Assembly (NCBI RefSeq): GCF_014306135.1
Contig: NZ_JACRWD010000008.1
Coordinates: 1-64,000 of the forward strand
DNA length: 64,000 nucleotides
From: Paraclostridium hominis
GTDB taxonomy: Bacteria > Bacillota > Clostridia > Peptostreptococcales > Peptostreptococcaceae
Direction of reading: 5' to 3'
The position numbers were made by a program, and so were the translations under genes. The stretch's first letter is position 1. Every line of letters starts with the position of its first letter. The notes below the pieces were generated by a model. That model made no database searches. It had not been told where the DNA came from and saw only the letters and a program-made list of their open reading frames with translations. Positions 24,346 through 33,572 of this stretch are shown piece after piece.

Positions 24346-25698
24346 TTATTTTTCAAGTAGCATTTCGCCAACTTTATATACAGTACCAGCTCCTGCAGTT
24401 ATAACTAAATCATCATCAGTAACATTTTCTGCAAGGTAATCTACTATTTCTTCAAATTTACTTAAGTATATTACATCAACATTATTTTGATATAATTTAT
24501 CAACTAAATCTTTAGAATGTATGTCTCCTGGATCTTTTTCACGAGCTGCATATATATCAGTTATTATAACTTTATCAGCTGCATAAAATGCATCAGAGAA
24601 TTCATTTAATAATGATTTAGTTCTCGTGTAAGTATGTGGTTGGAATATACACCATAATTTATTTTTCTTAATTTTCTTAGCTGCAGATAATGTAGCTTTT
24701 AATTCTGTTGGATGATGTGCATAGTCATCTACAACTAAAGCATTGTTGTATTTACCTTTAACTTCGAATCTTCTACCTACACCACTATATAAAGATATAT
24801 TTTTTCTTATAGTTTCTAATTCTACACCAGAAACTAAAGCTGCTAATATAGCTCCTGTAGCATTGTATACATTGTGTATTCCAGGAACAGAAAGCTTAAA
24901 CTCTCCTAAATCAATTCCATTGTAATTTATATTAAATATTCCATAGCCATCAGCGTCGAATTTAATATCTTTAATTAGAGCATTATTTCCTTCGTTTTGA
25001 CCATATTTAATAACAGTAGCTTTTATTTCATGTAATATATCCTTAGTATTTTCATCGTCTCCATTTATTATGAAGTAACCATCGTAAGGTAATAATTTAC
25101 CAAATTTATTAAAAGATGCTTTTATTTCATCTATTCCAGAGAAATAATCTAAATGATCTTCTTCTATATTTAAAACGACAGATATTTTAGGGTTGAAGTT
25201 TAAGAAACTATCAACGTATTCGCAAGCCTCTGTTATAAAGTTTTGAGATTTTCCTATCTTAACATTACCACCTATTATGCTAAGGTTTCCGCCAACTAGT
25301 ATAGTTGGGTCAAGTTCTGCATATTCAAATATAGCAGATAGCATTGATGTTGTAGATGTTTTTCCATGAGTACCAGAAACAGCTATAGAATTTTGATATT
25401 CTCTCATTATTTGCCCTAAAAAAGCAGCTCTATTTATAATTAATTTATTTTTTTCTTTAGCAGCAACTAATTCTTCATTATCAGATTTAACAGCAGCAGT
25501 ATAAACTACCATATCTATATCATCAGTTATATGTTCTTTTTTATGACCTATATATATAGTTGCTCCTTGATCACGAAGGTTATCTAATAAATGAGAATCT
25601 GTAGAATCTGATCCGAAAACATTGTAACCTTTATTTAAACATATTTTAGCTAATGCACTCATGCTAATACCGCCAACACCTATAAAGAATATGTTCAT
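24346..25698 (-). CDS. murC: UDP-N-acetylmuramate--L-alanine ligase
   Basis: Adds the first amino acid of the peptidoglycan stem peptide. 450 residues. The N-terminal Rossmann motif is 'FIGVGGISMSALAKICLNKG', the ATP-binding loop is 'AVSGTHGKTSTTSMLSAIFE', and 'VVDDYAHHPTELKATLSAAK' and 'IFQPHTYTRTKSLL' are typical MurC segments. It is read leftward, with RBS AAAGGTGG upstream of 25698, and diverges from purR. Confidence 0.96.
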   Translation of the reverse strand: MNIFFIGVGGISMSALAKICLNKGYNVFGSDSTDSHLLDNLRDQGATIYIGHKKEHITDDIDMVVYTAAVKSDNEELVAAKEKNKLIINRAAFLGQIMREYQNSIAVSGTHGKTSTTSMLSAIFEYAELDPTILVGGNLSIIGGNVKIGKSQNFITEACEYVDSFLNFNPKISVVLNIEEDHLDYFSGIDEIKASFNKFGKLLPYDGYFIINGDDENTKDILHEIKATVIKYGQNEGNNALIKDIKFDADGYGIFNINYNGIDLGEFKLSVPGIHNVYNATGAILAALVSGVELETIRKNISLYSGVGRRFEVKGKYNNALVVDDYAHHPTELKATLSAAKKIKKNKLWCIFQPHTYTRTKSLLNEFSDAFYAADKVIITDIYAAREKDPGDIHSKDLVDKLYQNNVDVIYLSKFEEIVDYLAENVTDDDLVITAGAGTVYKVGEMLLEK

Positions 25699-25922
25699 AG
25701 TGAAACCACCTTTCTAGTAAATTAAAAGTTCTACAATAAGAACTATGTTTATGATATAATAGTATAATGTTCAATATTTTAAGCAAAATAAAATTATAAA
25801 ATATTTCTACATATTAAATATATTAAATTTCGAATAAAACATAACAAATATTATAACATAATGATATAAAATATGCATTAATAAGTTAAAATACATAGGT
25901 TTTTAGTACAGGAGGTATTTAC

Positions 25923-26807
25923 ATGAAATTTAAAAGGACGGAGCGTATAGGTGCAATAGTTAAAATATTATCTGATAATCCTAATAAAATATTTACATTA
26001 AGCTACTTCACATCTAAATTTAACTCAGCAAAGTCTACAATAAGTGAAGATTTAATAGTTGTTAAAAATGTTTTTGAAAAACTTGAGTTAGGACAAGTGA
26101 TAACGATATCAGGTGCAGCTGGTGGAGTTAAATATATACCTAAAACATCTAAAGCAGAAAATGAAGAGTTTTTATTAAACCTATGTGAAGAAATAAAAGA
26201 CCCATCTAGAATTCTTTCTGGAGGATTTTTATATCTGATAGATTTAATATATGACCCTAGAATAGCATCTAAAATAGGTAAAATATTTGCATCAAATATA
26301 GATTATTCACAAGCTGATTATGTTGTTACTATGGAAACAAAAGGTATACCTATGGCGCTTATGACAGCAAAAGCTATGAACTTACCTTTAGTTATAATAA
26401 GAAAAGACACAAAAGTATCAGAAGGGCCAACACTTAGCATGACATATGTAAGCGGAAATAGTTCAAAAGTAGAAAGTATGAGTTTACCTAGAAAAGCTGT
26501 TAAGCCTGGAAGTAAAGTTATATTAATAGATGACTTTATGAGAGGTGGAGGAACTATAAAAGGTATGATAGAACTTATGAATGAGTTCGGAGCTGAAGTT
26601 ATAGGAAAGGGAGTATTTATATCTACAACTAACCCAATTAAGAAAATGGTTGATGATTATATATCTTTAATTCAAATAGATGTAATTAATAATGAAGTAG
26701 TGAGTGTTGAGCCAAATTTACAAACATTTAGAGAAGAATACTGGACTACTAAAGATATAAATGAAATTGTAGAAGAAGAAAGCATTATGGATGATTTAGA
26801 AGGATAA
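25923..26807 (+). CDS. purR: Pur operon repressor
   Basis: 294 residues: an N-terminal winged helix ('RTERIGAIVKILSDNPNKIF', 'SAKSTISEDLIVVKNVFE') fused to a phosphoribosyltransferase-like domain with PRPP loop 'VILIDDFMRGGGTIKGMIEL'. In Bacillus it represses purine genes and PRPP lifts repression. It precedes spoVG, glmU and prs as in Bacillus; prs makes its effector PRPP. RBS AGGAGG at 25911. Confidence 0.95.
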   Translation: MKFKRTERIGAIVKILSDNPNKIFTLSYFTSKFNSAKSTISEDLIVVKNVFEKLELGQVITISGAAGGVKYIPKTSKAENEEFLLNLCEEIKDPSRILSGGFLYLIDLIYDPRIASKIGKIFASNIDYSQADYVVTMETKGIPMALMTAKAMNLPLVIIRKDTKVSEGPTLSMTYVSGNSSKVESMSLPRKAVKPGSKVILIDDFMRGGGTIKGMIELMNEFGAEVIGKGVFISTTNPIKKMVDDYISLIQIDVINNEVVSVEPNLQTFREEYWTTKDINEIVEEESIMDDLEG

Positions 26808-26879
26808 GACAAGTTTTGAGGGCAAATTTCTATCAAATAAAAAAAAAGTAAAAAAATAATAAAAAATTTCTAAAATAAT

Positions 26880-26906
26880 AGAGGAAATTTAACGAGTTGA
26901 TAGAAT
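26880..26906 (+). promoter_or_regulatory. Sigma-H-type promoter for spoVG
   Basis: AGAGGAAAT (26880-26888), 11-bp spacer, ATAGAAT (26900-26906). This fits the sigma-H consensus RnAGGAwWW-N11/12-RnnGAAT. spoVG is a known sigma-H gene in Bacillus. Confidence 0.72.
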
Positions 26907-26976
26907 TAATATATTATAAAACAGTTTCAGTTTTTTTAATTAAATTTGTCAAACACAAAAGGGGGATATTAGTAAA

Positions 26977-27255
26977 ATGAAAATTACTGACGTGAGAGTG
27001 AGAAAATTAACTGACGAGGGGAAAATGAAATGTATAGTTTCATTAACTTTCGATAATTTATTTGTAGTACATGATATAAAGGTTATAGAGGGACATAATG
27101 GATTATTCATAGCTATGCCAAGTAGAAAAATAGGAGAAGGAAACTTCAGAGATATAGCTCATCCTATAAATGCTGAAATGAGACAAATGCTAGAAGATGA
27201 AGTATTAAAAGCTTATCATGAAGCAGTATCTCAATTAGAAGTAGCTGCTGAATAA
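26977..27255 (+). CDS. spoVG: SpoVG, RNA/DNA-binding regulator
   Basis: 92 residues, close to the usual length. The conserved start 'MKITDVRVRKLTDEGKMKCI' and 'LFIAMPSRKIGEGNFRDIAH' identify it. It is a pleiotropic nucleic-acid-binding protein with effects on sporulation septation and, in other Firmicutes, virulence. It sits between purR and glmU as in Bacillus, with a sigma-H promoter upstream and its own terminator. Confidence 0.97.
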   Translation: MKITDVRVRKLTDEGKMKCIVSLTFDNLFVVHDIKVIEGHNGLFIAMPSRKIGEGNFRDIAHPINAEMRQMLEDEVLKAYHEAVSQLEVAAE

Positions 27256-27298
27256 TTAACAAAATTAAAAACATAATATATTTTTAATATATTTCTTG

Positions 27299-27327
27299 AA
27301 GAGCCGAATTCCAGGCTCTTTTTTATT
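27299..27327 (+). terminator. Rho-independent terminator after spoVG
   Basis: aagagcc (27299-27305) / ggctctt (27314-27320) with a T-run. Confidence 0.85.
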
Positions 27328-27463
27328 TGAATAATATGTACTTTTTTACACAAAAATGGTATATTAGTTATTGTAATTGACAAATTGTATACAAAATAAA
27401 TAGACTAACATATTATAAAATAGATTACTAAAATAATTAAAAAAGTTGAAATGGAGTGGGTTT

Positions 27464-28834
27464 ATGAATTTTAAAGCTATAATCCTAGCAGCAGGAAAAG
27501 GAACAAGAATGAAGTCAAGTTTACCAAAGGTAGTACACAAAGTGTGTGGAAGAGAAATGGTAAACCATGTTATAAATGTATCTAAAAATTCAGGTGTTAG
27601 TGAAATAGTTGCAATCTTGGGTCATGAAAGTGAAGTAGTTCAAGGTGTATTACCTGAAGAAACTAAGATAGCTATGCAAACTGAACAATTAGGAACAGGT
27701 CATGCAGTTATGATGGCTAAAGAACATATATCAGAAAATGATACTATAGTTGTATTATGTGGTGATACTCCTTTAGTAAATTCAGATACACTAGAAAATT
27801 TATTTAAATATCATTTAGATAATGGATATCATGCAACTGTTTTAACAACAAAGGTAGATAACCCAACTGGATATGGAAGAATAATAAGAGATGAAAATGA
27901 AGATTTATTAAAGATAGTAGAGCAAAAAGATGCTAATGAAGAAGAAAAATTAGTAAATGAAATAAACTCAGGTATATACTGTTTCAATGGAAAAAGTTTA
28001 AAAGAAGCTTTATCAAAGATAAACAATAATAATGCTCAAGGAGAGTATTATTTAACTGATACAATAGAGATAATGAGAGAGAATTCATTAAAAGTTGGAG
28101 CATTTAATGGTGCTACAATAGAAGAATTAATGGGTGTTAACTCAAGAGTAGAATTAGCCAAAGCAGAAGAAATAATGAGAAGAAAAATAAATACTATGCA
28201 CATGGTTAATGGTGTAACTATAATAGATGTAAATCACACATATATAGAAGCTGATGTAAAAATAGGAAATGATACAATAATATATCCTGGAGCTATGCTA
28301 AAAGGAAACACTGTTATAGGAAGTAATTGTGTTATAGGTATGAATTCATGTATATCAAATTCAACAATAGGTGATGATACAGAGGTAGAAAGTTCTACTA
28401 TAATAGATAGTAAAGTAGGTAATAATACTAAAGTAGGTCCGTATGCATACTTAAGACCAAAAAGTAATATAGGAAACAATGTTAAAATAGGAGACTTTGT
28501 AGAAGTTAAAAACGCGACTATAGAAGATAATTCTAAAGCATCACATCTAACTTACATTGGAGATGCTCATGTAGGAAAGAATGTTAATATAGGGTGTGGA
28601 ACTGTATTTGTAAACTACGATGGAAAAAATAAATTTAAATCAGTAGTAAAAGATGGGGCATTTATAGGATCTAATTCAAACTTAGTTGCTCCAGTTACAG
28701 TAGAAGAAAATGGATATGTTGCGACAGGGTCGACAATAACTCATGATGTACCAGCTGGAGCTTTAGCAGTAGCTAGAGAAAGACAAGTAGTAAAAGAAGG
28801 CTGGGTAGAGAAAAAGAATAAAAAAAATAAATAA
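27464..28834 (+). CDS. glmU: Bifunctional UDP-GlcNAc pyrophosphorylase / GlcN-1-P acetyltransferase
   Basis: 456 residues from ATG 27464, which follows GGAGTGGG (27453-27460); an in-frame TTG at 27446 is less likely. The N-terminal uridyltransferase domain starts 'AIILAAGKGTRMKSSLPKVV' with 'LCGDTPLV' and 'QKDANEEEK'. The C-terminal half is a left-handed beta helix of hexapeptide repeats carrying the acetyltransferase ('HLTYIGDAHVGKNVNIGCGT'). It makes UDP-GlcNAc for peptidoglycan. A possible promoter TTGACA lies at 27377, but its -10 is poor. Confidence 0.96.
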   Translation: MNFKAIILAAGKGTRMKSSLPKVVHKVCGREMVNHVINVSKNSGVSEIVAILGHESEVVQGVLPEETKIAMQTEQLGTGHAVMMAKEHISENDTIVVLCGDTPLVNSDTLENLFKYHLDNGYHATVLTTKVDNPTGYGRIIRDENEDLLKIVEQKDANEEEKLVNEINSGIYCFNGKSLKEALSKINNNNAQGEYYLTDTIEIMRENSLKVGAFNGATIEELMGVNSRVELAKAEEIMRRKINTMHMVNGVTIIDVNHTYIEADVKIGNDTIIYPGAMLKGNTVIGSNCVIGMNSCISNSTIGDDTEVESSTIIDSKVGNNTKVGPYAYLRPKSNIGNNVKIGDFVEVKNATIEDNSKASHLTYIGDAHVGKNVNIGCGTVFVNYDGKNKFKSVVKDGAFIGSNSNLVAPVTVEENGYVATGSTITHDVPAGALAVARERQVVKEGWVEKKNKKNK

Positions 28835-28852
28835 TTTTTTAAGTTAGACTTT

Positions 28853-28885
28853 AACGTAAATATAGCTTTTGGCTATATTTACGTT
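28853..28885 (+). terminator. Hairpin between glmU and prs
   Basis: Perfect 14-bp stem aacgtaaatatagc (28853-28866) / gctatatttacgtt (28872-28885). The T-tail is weak, so read-through into prs is likely. Confidence 0.55.
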
Positions 28886-28928
28886 TAAATATAAATATTT
28901 TCTTTAACAAAATTTTCGGGAGGTAATT

Positions 28929-29882
28929 ATGAATACTAGCGGAAGCGAAATTAAAATAATTGCAGGAAATGCGTCGAAAGAGTTAGCTCAAAAAGTAGCT
29001 GATTACATAGGTGTACCAATGGCTAAGTGTGAAGTTGGCACATTTAGTGATGGCGAAATATCTGTAAATATAAGTGAAACAGTAAGAGGATGTGATGTCT
29101 TCGTAATACAATCAACTAATAGTCCAGTAAATGATAATTTAATGGAATTATTAATAATGATAGATGCATTAAGAAGAGCATCTGCAGGAAGAGTAACTGC
29201 TGTTATACCATACTATGGATATGCAAGACAAGACAGAAAGGCTAAGGCTAGAGATCCAATCACAGCTAAATTAGTTGCTAACTTAATAACTGCAGCAGGA
29301 GCAGACAGAGTTTTAACAATGGATTTACATGCAGCTCAAATACAAGGATACTTTGATATACCACTAGATCACTTACAAGGTGGAAAAATATTAGCAGATT
29401 ATTTCAATACTAAAAACATTGAAGATTTAGTAGTAGTTTCACCTGACTTAGGAAGTGTTACAAGATCTAGAAAATTTGCTAATGACTTAAATGGAGATGT
29501 TCCAATAGCTATAATAGACAAGAGAAGACCAAAAGCTAACGTATGTGAAGTTATGAACATAATAGGTGAGGTTGAAGGTAAAAATGTTATATTACTAGAT
29601 GACATGATAGATACTGCTGGAACAATAGTTAATGCTGCAAATGCTCTTAAAGAGTTTGGTGCTAAAGATGTTTATGCATGTTGTACTCATGGAGTTTTAT
29701 CAGGTCCAGCTATAGAAAGAATAGAGAATTCAGCTATAAGCGAATTAATAGTACTTGATACTATACAACTTCCTGAAGAAAAGAAGATAGACAAAATAAA
29801 AATAAAAACAGTAGCTCCTTTATTTGGAGATGCTATAAAGAAAATATTTGCTAACGAGTCAGTAAGTAAATTATTTAACTAA
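28929..29882 (+). CDS. prs: Ribose-phosphate pyrophosphokinase
   Basis: Makes PRPP from ribose-5-phosphate and ATP. 317 residues. Key segments are 'FSDGEISVNISETVRGCDVF', 'PYYGYARQDRKAKARDPI' (flexible loop), 'MDLHAAQIQGYFDIP' and the PRPP loop 'VILLDDMIDTAGTIVNAA'. It follows glmU as in Bacillus. In relatives the next block is the type IV pilus operon, here decayed. Confidence 0.97.
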   Translation: MNTSGSEIKIIAGNASKELAQKVADYIGVPMAKCEVGTFSDGEISVNISETVRGCDVFVIQSTNSPVNDNLMELLIMIDALRRASAGRVTAVIPYYGYARQDRKAKARDPITAKLVANLITAAGADRVLTMDLHAAQIQGYFDIPLDHLQGGKILADYFNTKNIEDLVVVSPDLGSVTRSRKFANDLNGDVPIAIIDKRRPKANVCEVMNIIGEVEGKNVILLDDMIDTAGTIVNAANALKEFGAKDVYACCTHGVLSGPAIERIENSAISELIVLDTIQLPEEKKIDKIKIKTVAPLFGDAIKKIFANESVSKLFN

Positions 29883-29892
29883 ATATGCGTGT

Positions 29893-29924
29893 AAAAAAGA
29901 GACCTTTTATAGGTCTCTTTTTAT
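29893..29924 (+). terminator. Rho-independent terminator after prs
   Basis: agagacct (29898-29905) / aggtctct (29911-29918) flanked by an A-run and a T-run that extend the stem. Confidence 0.87.
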
Positions 29925-29933
29925 TTGTATTGC

Positions 29934-30630
29934 TTAGATATAAATATAGATTATGATTTAGAGAACTATGAATTACTGAGACAAGCTTTAATGAGAGGAT
30001 GCTTTGAAAGTAAAAACATAATTTTATGGTTAAATACTAAAGAAGTTATATAAAAGTCAAATAAAATACCTAAAGGTTATAAAAAGATTTACAAGGTTTT
30101 ATGAATATAGAAATTAATGAAATAATGTCTTTAGCCATAGATTAGCCAGATATTTTTATATGAAGTTACAACTGAAGATGAAGAAGGAATTAAATATTTA
30201 GAGCTGATATTAGCAGTAATTTATAATAATGAAGTAGATCAGATTATATAAGTTTTAAATTTAAATTAAATAATGAAGTTATTGATACTATAGATACATT
30301 ATATTTAAGTTTTTTAAAGATAATAGTATATATAGGCTATTATGGAACGATAGTTGATATATTGTAGGAAAAGTTAATGTTTTTATGAATTATTATTCAT
30401 CTAGAAATTTTGATAAATCAGTAGATAAGATAGTAACTATAGATAAGTTTACTTATAATAAAGACTTGATAAATACCTTTAGAGTGGCTTTTTCAAGTGA
30501 AATAGTAAAAGGTATTGAGAATCTTTTTGACATATATGTAAGTTATGGTGAAAGGCTTGTTCAAAGAAACAATAAGAATGAAAAAGAAAAAGGTAAAGAA
30601 CAAAAAACAAATTTAGTAACAATAGAATAA
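29934..30630 (+). pseudogene. pilM: Type IV pilus assembly gene pilM, decayed
   Basis: Fragments in changing frames read like a PilM (FtsA/actin-like) protein: 'LENYELLRQALMRGCFESKN' then 'IILWLNTKEVI*', 'KDLQGFMNIEINEIMSLAID*', 'YEVTTEDEEGIKYLELILAV' followed by 'IYNNEVDQII*', and 'IGYYGTIVDIL*'. The final 81-codon stretch (30385-30630) is open and ends 'KEQKTNLVTIE*'. At least four stops and several frameshifts break the gene, and no start with an RBS is seen. The length (~230 codons) is short for PilM, so the 5' part is gone too. Assignment rests on segment pattern and on synteny with the prs-pil-pth locus of C. difficile. Confidence 0.7.
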
Positions 30631-30709
30631 ATTTCAGGTTCCACAAGAAACGTAGGACAGTTTATATGTGAATTTAATTTAAACATGCAAAACTTGAAAC
30701 TATAAAAAG

Positions 30710-31371
30710 GATGAAAATAAATATTAAAAATATAACTATATTAGTTTGATTACTATTAGGATTTATTATCTGTGGATACTTTATAATTTATTTTGAATTC
30801 ACCTAGTTTAACAAAGTAAATAATAATTTAAATATTGCAAAATCAAAGCTAATAATGATGAATTATATAATTTAAAAAAAGAAGTAAGTGATAAAAGTCA
30901 AAAGCTATCATATGATATACAAGAGGCAATGTTTTTAGTTGAATTATCTAATATTATGAGCAAAATGGAATAGAACTTTTAAATTACAATGTTGAATCTT
31001 TTGTGAAATACAAAAATTTTTATGTGATTCCAACAACGCTGCAAGTTAGATGAAACTATAGATATATAAGAAAAATGATGTATTATCTAGAATAATAAAA
31101 AATGTTACACAAATTCAAAATTTTAATATGGAAGTATTTATAAAGAATGAATTAAATAATAAGAGTTCTGACAAACAACAGTTAAACCAAAGATTAAATC
31201 CTAAAAAAGAAAATAAACTAAAAGGAAATTTAACAGCTATATTTAAATTTATAATGTATATGTCTCATTGTCTAATTTAAAAATTGAAACAGAAAATCCA
31301 AATAATTGGAATTCAGGTAAATTTGATTCTTTTATTAGTACAACAAACTATATGTATTATATATTAAGTTA
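30710..31371 (+). pseudogene. pilO: Type IV pilus inner-membrane gene pilO (or pilN/pilO), decayed
   Basis: Starts 'MKINIKNITILV*LLLGFII' with a transmembrane helix interrupted by TGA. A coiled-coil-like stretch 'SKANNDELYNLKKEVSDKS' follows, then 'VESFVKYKNFYVIPTTLQVR' ending in a stop, which matches the PilO pattern (fY-x-IP-x-x-L-x-V), and finally 'NVYVSLSNLKIETENPNNW'. Multiple stops and frameshifts are present. It sits between the pilM and prepilin remnants, as in the intact operon of relatives. Confidence 0.62.
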
Positions 31372-31745
31372 AATAATAAAGGATTTACTTTTATTGAAGT
31401 ATTAATTTCGCTTTTTATTGTATCTTTAGTTAGTATGGAATTTTGTATGATAGTTAATATGAATAATATAGGAAATGCTAAAAATAAAAAAGATATACAT
31501 GCTATTGATATATTAAAAAATGAAACTGAACATTTAACTAAATAAATAAAAGTAGAAAAAATTAAATTACAATAAGCTGGTACATATAATTCACCTAAAT
31601 ATAGTTAAATATGAGATATAGAAAATACAAAAATAAGCAATAAGTAAAATATCTTTATTTATACTATATAGATATGGTAGTTAAGTTTATATTAGATTTT
31701 AGCAAAAGGGTTGTGAGCATTAAGTACAAAAGTACTTGTTAAGGA
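31366..31745 (+). pseudogene. Type IV prepilin-like gene (pilV-like), decayed
   Basis: The frame reads 'KLNNKGFTFIEVLISLFIVS', the classic class III signal: Lys-Gly before cleavage, Phe at +1, Glu at +5, then a hydrophobic helix. It stays open to 'NETEHLTK', then hits TAA, and further in the same frame TAA, TAA and TGA; the rest continues in another frame ('MVVKFILDFSKRVVSIKYKS'). No intact pilin can be made. The name pilV is by position. Confidence 0.72.
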
Positions 31746-31758
31746 GAGAGTCTAAGAT

Positions 31759-32524
31759 ATGAAAGTCAAGAATAAACTAACAAGTAAAAACGACTCTGCA
31801 ATGATACTAGCTATTAAAATAATAATATTAGCTAGTATCATATTATTATTTTAATACTTTTCAAATAGATTCTAAGTCAAATTAAGAATACTAAAAATAC
31901 TCAAAATGTAATAAAGGCTGATTATAATGTCCAAGGAAATATTTAAGAATGAGTATGTGATTTTTTATCAAAACAAGTATCTGTAATAATGGGAATCAAT
32001 CTACTTAAGATTCTGATAATAAATTAAAATATGAAGTGAACCAAAGTATTGTTTATAGAGGATTAACAGATATAAAAGCCAATTTATTAGAATTTTAAAT
32101 TATAAATAAGTAAATACAGATGCCTGATAAGAATTTGAATGAAATTTTAAGGAGTTGTGAATTAAAAGAAAATAATCTACCTAGGGCTAAATAACTTATA
32201 AAAATACTCATAGAGCAATCTAAAAATAATAATACATTAAATAAATCCAATTTATATGGTATGCATGAAAATATTTAATATAAAATTGCCTATGATCAGG
32301 ATATTTCAACAGATATAAATAACTTAATTTATAAAATAATAATTCAACAAGTGAGTATAAAAGAGGATTTAAGAGATCAAGAATTTATAAATCAAAATGA
32401 AGATAAAGCAGTAAAACATTTAGAAAAAACAACAAATCTTTTAAATAGGGTAAATATATGTTTGGGAAAACAAATTACTATAAATAGTAGTTTGAAAAAG
32501 GAGAATTTTTATGGGAATTTTTAG
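31759..32524 (+). pseudogene. Minor pilin / pilK-like gene remnant, decayed
   Basis: Begins with an ATG after 'aaggagagag': 'MKVKNKLTSKNDSAMILAIK' plus a hydrophobic helix, resembling PilX/PilU-type minor pilins, and stops at TAA. A second long frame, 31961-32524, carries ~185 codons broken only by TAA at 32006, 32096, 32111, 32192 and 32276. Readable parts include 'SIVYRGLTDIKANLLEF' and 'VSIKEDLRDQEFINQNEDKA'. In relatives this slot holds pilU and pilK. Which of these it was, or whether it is both, is not clear. Confidence 0.55.
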
Positions 32525-33572
32525 TGTGTTAAAAATAGCTGTTGAGTTAGGGGCATCAGATATACATATAACAACAGATTGTGAACCCATAGCTAGAACA
32601 AAAGGGAAGTTTGTTAAATTATCAGATAAACTACTTACAAAAGAAGATACAAAAGAAATGGTAAAAGAATTGGCAGGACAAAAAAATTTTGAAAGACTTA
32701 AAAAACAAGGAGAGTGTGACTTTTCCGTGGCAATAGAAAATGGAGAGAGATTTAGGGTAAATGCATATAAACAAAAAGGAAATTATGCAATAGCAATAAG
32801 AACAATAACATCTGAAATCCCATCTTTTAAAACATTAGGATTACCAGAAGTAATAAGTAAATTTATCGAAAAAGAAAAAGGATTAGTATTAGTTACAGGA
32901 CCTACTGGAAGTGGTAAAAGTACAACTTTAGCAAGCTTAATAGATATAATAAACGAAAAGCAACAAAAACATATAATAACTTTGGAAGATCCAATAGAAT
33001 ATGTGCATTATCATAAAACTAGTATAATATCACAAAGAGAAATTGGAAATGATACTGAAAGTTTTAATACGGCATTGAAATCGATTCTTCGCCAAGATCC
33101 AGATGTGATTCTTATAGGAGAAATGAGGGATCCAGAAACTGTATCTATAGCATTAACTGCAGCTGAGACTGGACATTTAGTATTTTCAACTCTACATACT
33201 GTAGGTGCTGTCAAAACTATAGATAGAATAGTTGATATGTTTCCTACGGATCAACAGCAACAGATAAAAACTCAATTATCGACTGTATGTGAAGGTGTAA
33301 TTTCACAACAACTTATACCTACTATAGATGGAAGAAATAGAGTTGTCGCAGTTGAGGTAATGATTACTACGCCAGCTATAAGAAACTTAATAAGAGAATC
33401 AAAAACATATCAGATACCAAACATGATACAAACGGGTGCAAAACTAGGTATGAAATCAATGGATCAAGAACTTGTTAATTTATTTAGGCAGGGTAAGATA
33501 TCAAGGGAAAGTGTATTAAGTAGGTGTAGTGACTTTGAATATACTAATAGATTAATTGGTGGTGTATATTAA
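32511..33572 (+). CDS. pilT: Type IV pilus retraction ATPase PilT
   Basis: 353-residue secretion ATPase of the PilT class. The start 'KIAVELGASDIHITTDCEPI', Walker A 'GPTGSGKSTTLASLID', Asp box 'ITLEDPIEYVH', Walker B 'DPDVILIGEMRDPETVSIAL' and His box 'TGHLVFSTLHTVGA' are all intact. The C-terminal half starts 'DRIVDMFPTDQQQQIKTQL'. PilT depolymerises pili, normally working with PilB, PilC and pilin, none of which is intact here. RBS AAGGAG at 32498. pilD overlaps its stop by one base. Confidence 0.93.
   Translation: MGIFSVLKIAVELGASDIHITTDCEPIARTKGKFVKLSDKLLTKEDTKEMVKELAGQKNFERLKKQGECDFSVAIENGERFRVNAYKQKGNYAIAIRTITSEIPSFKTLGLPEVISKFIEKEKGLVLVTGPTGSGKSTTLASLIDIINEKQQKHIITLEDPIEYVHYHKTSIISQREIGNDTESFNTALKSILRQDPDVILIGEMRDPETVSIALTAAETGHLVFSTLHTVGAVKTIDRIVDMFPTDQQQQIKTQLSTVCEGVISQQLIPTIDGRNRVVAVEVMITTPAIRNLIRESKTYQIPNMIQTGAKLGMKSMDQELVNLFRQGKISRESVLSRCSDFEYTNRLIGGVY

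Noticed and set aside
29934..32524. Stop-codon reassignment or programmed recoding to explain the broken frames
   Set aside because: The same stop codons end all neighbouring genes, release factor 1 is present, and true frameshifts occur in the same region, so decay is the simpler reading.
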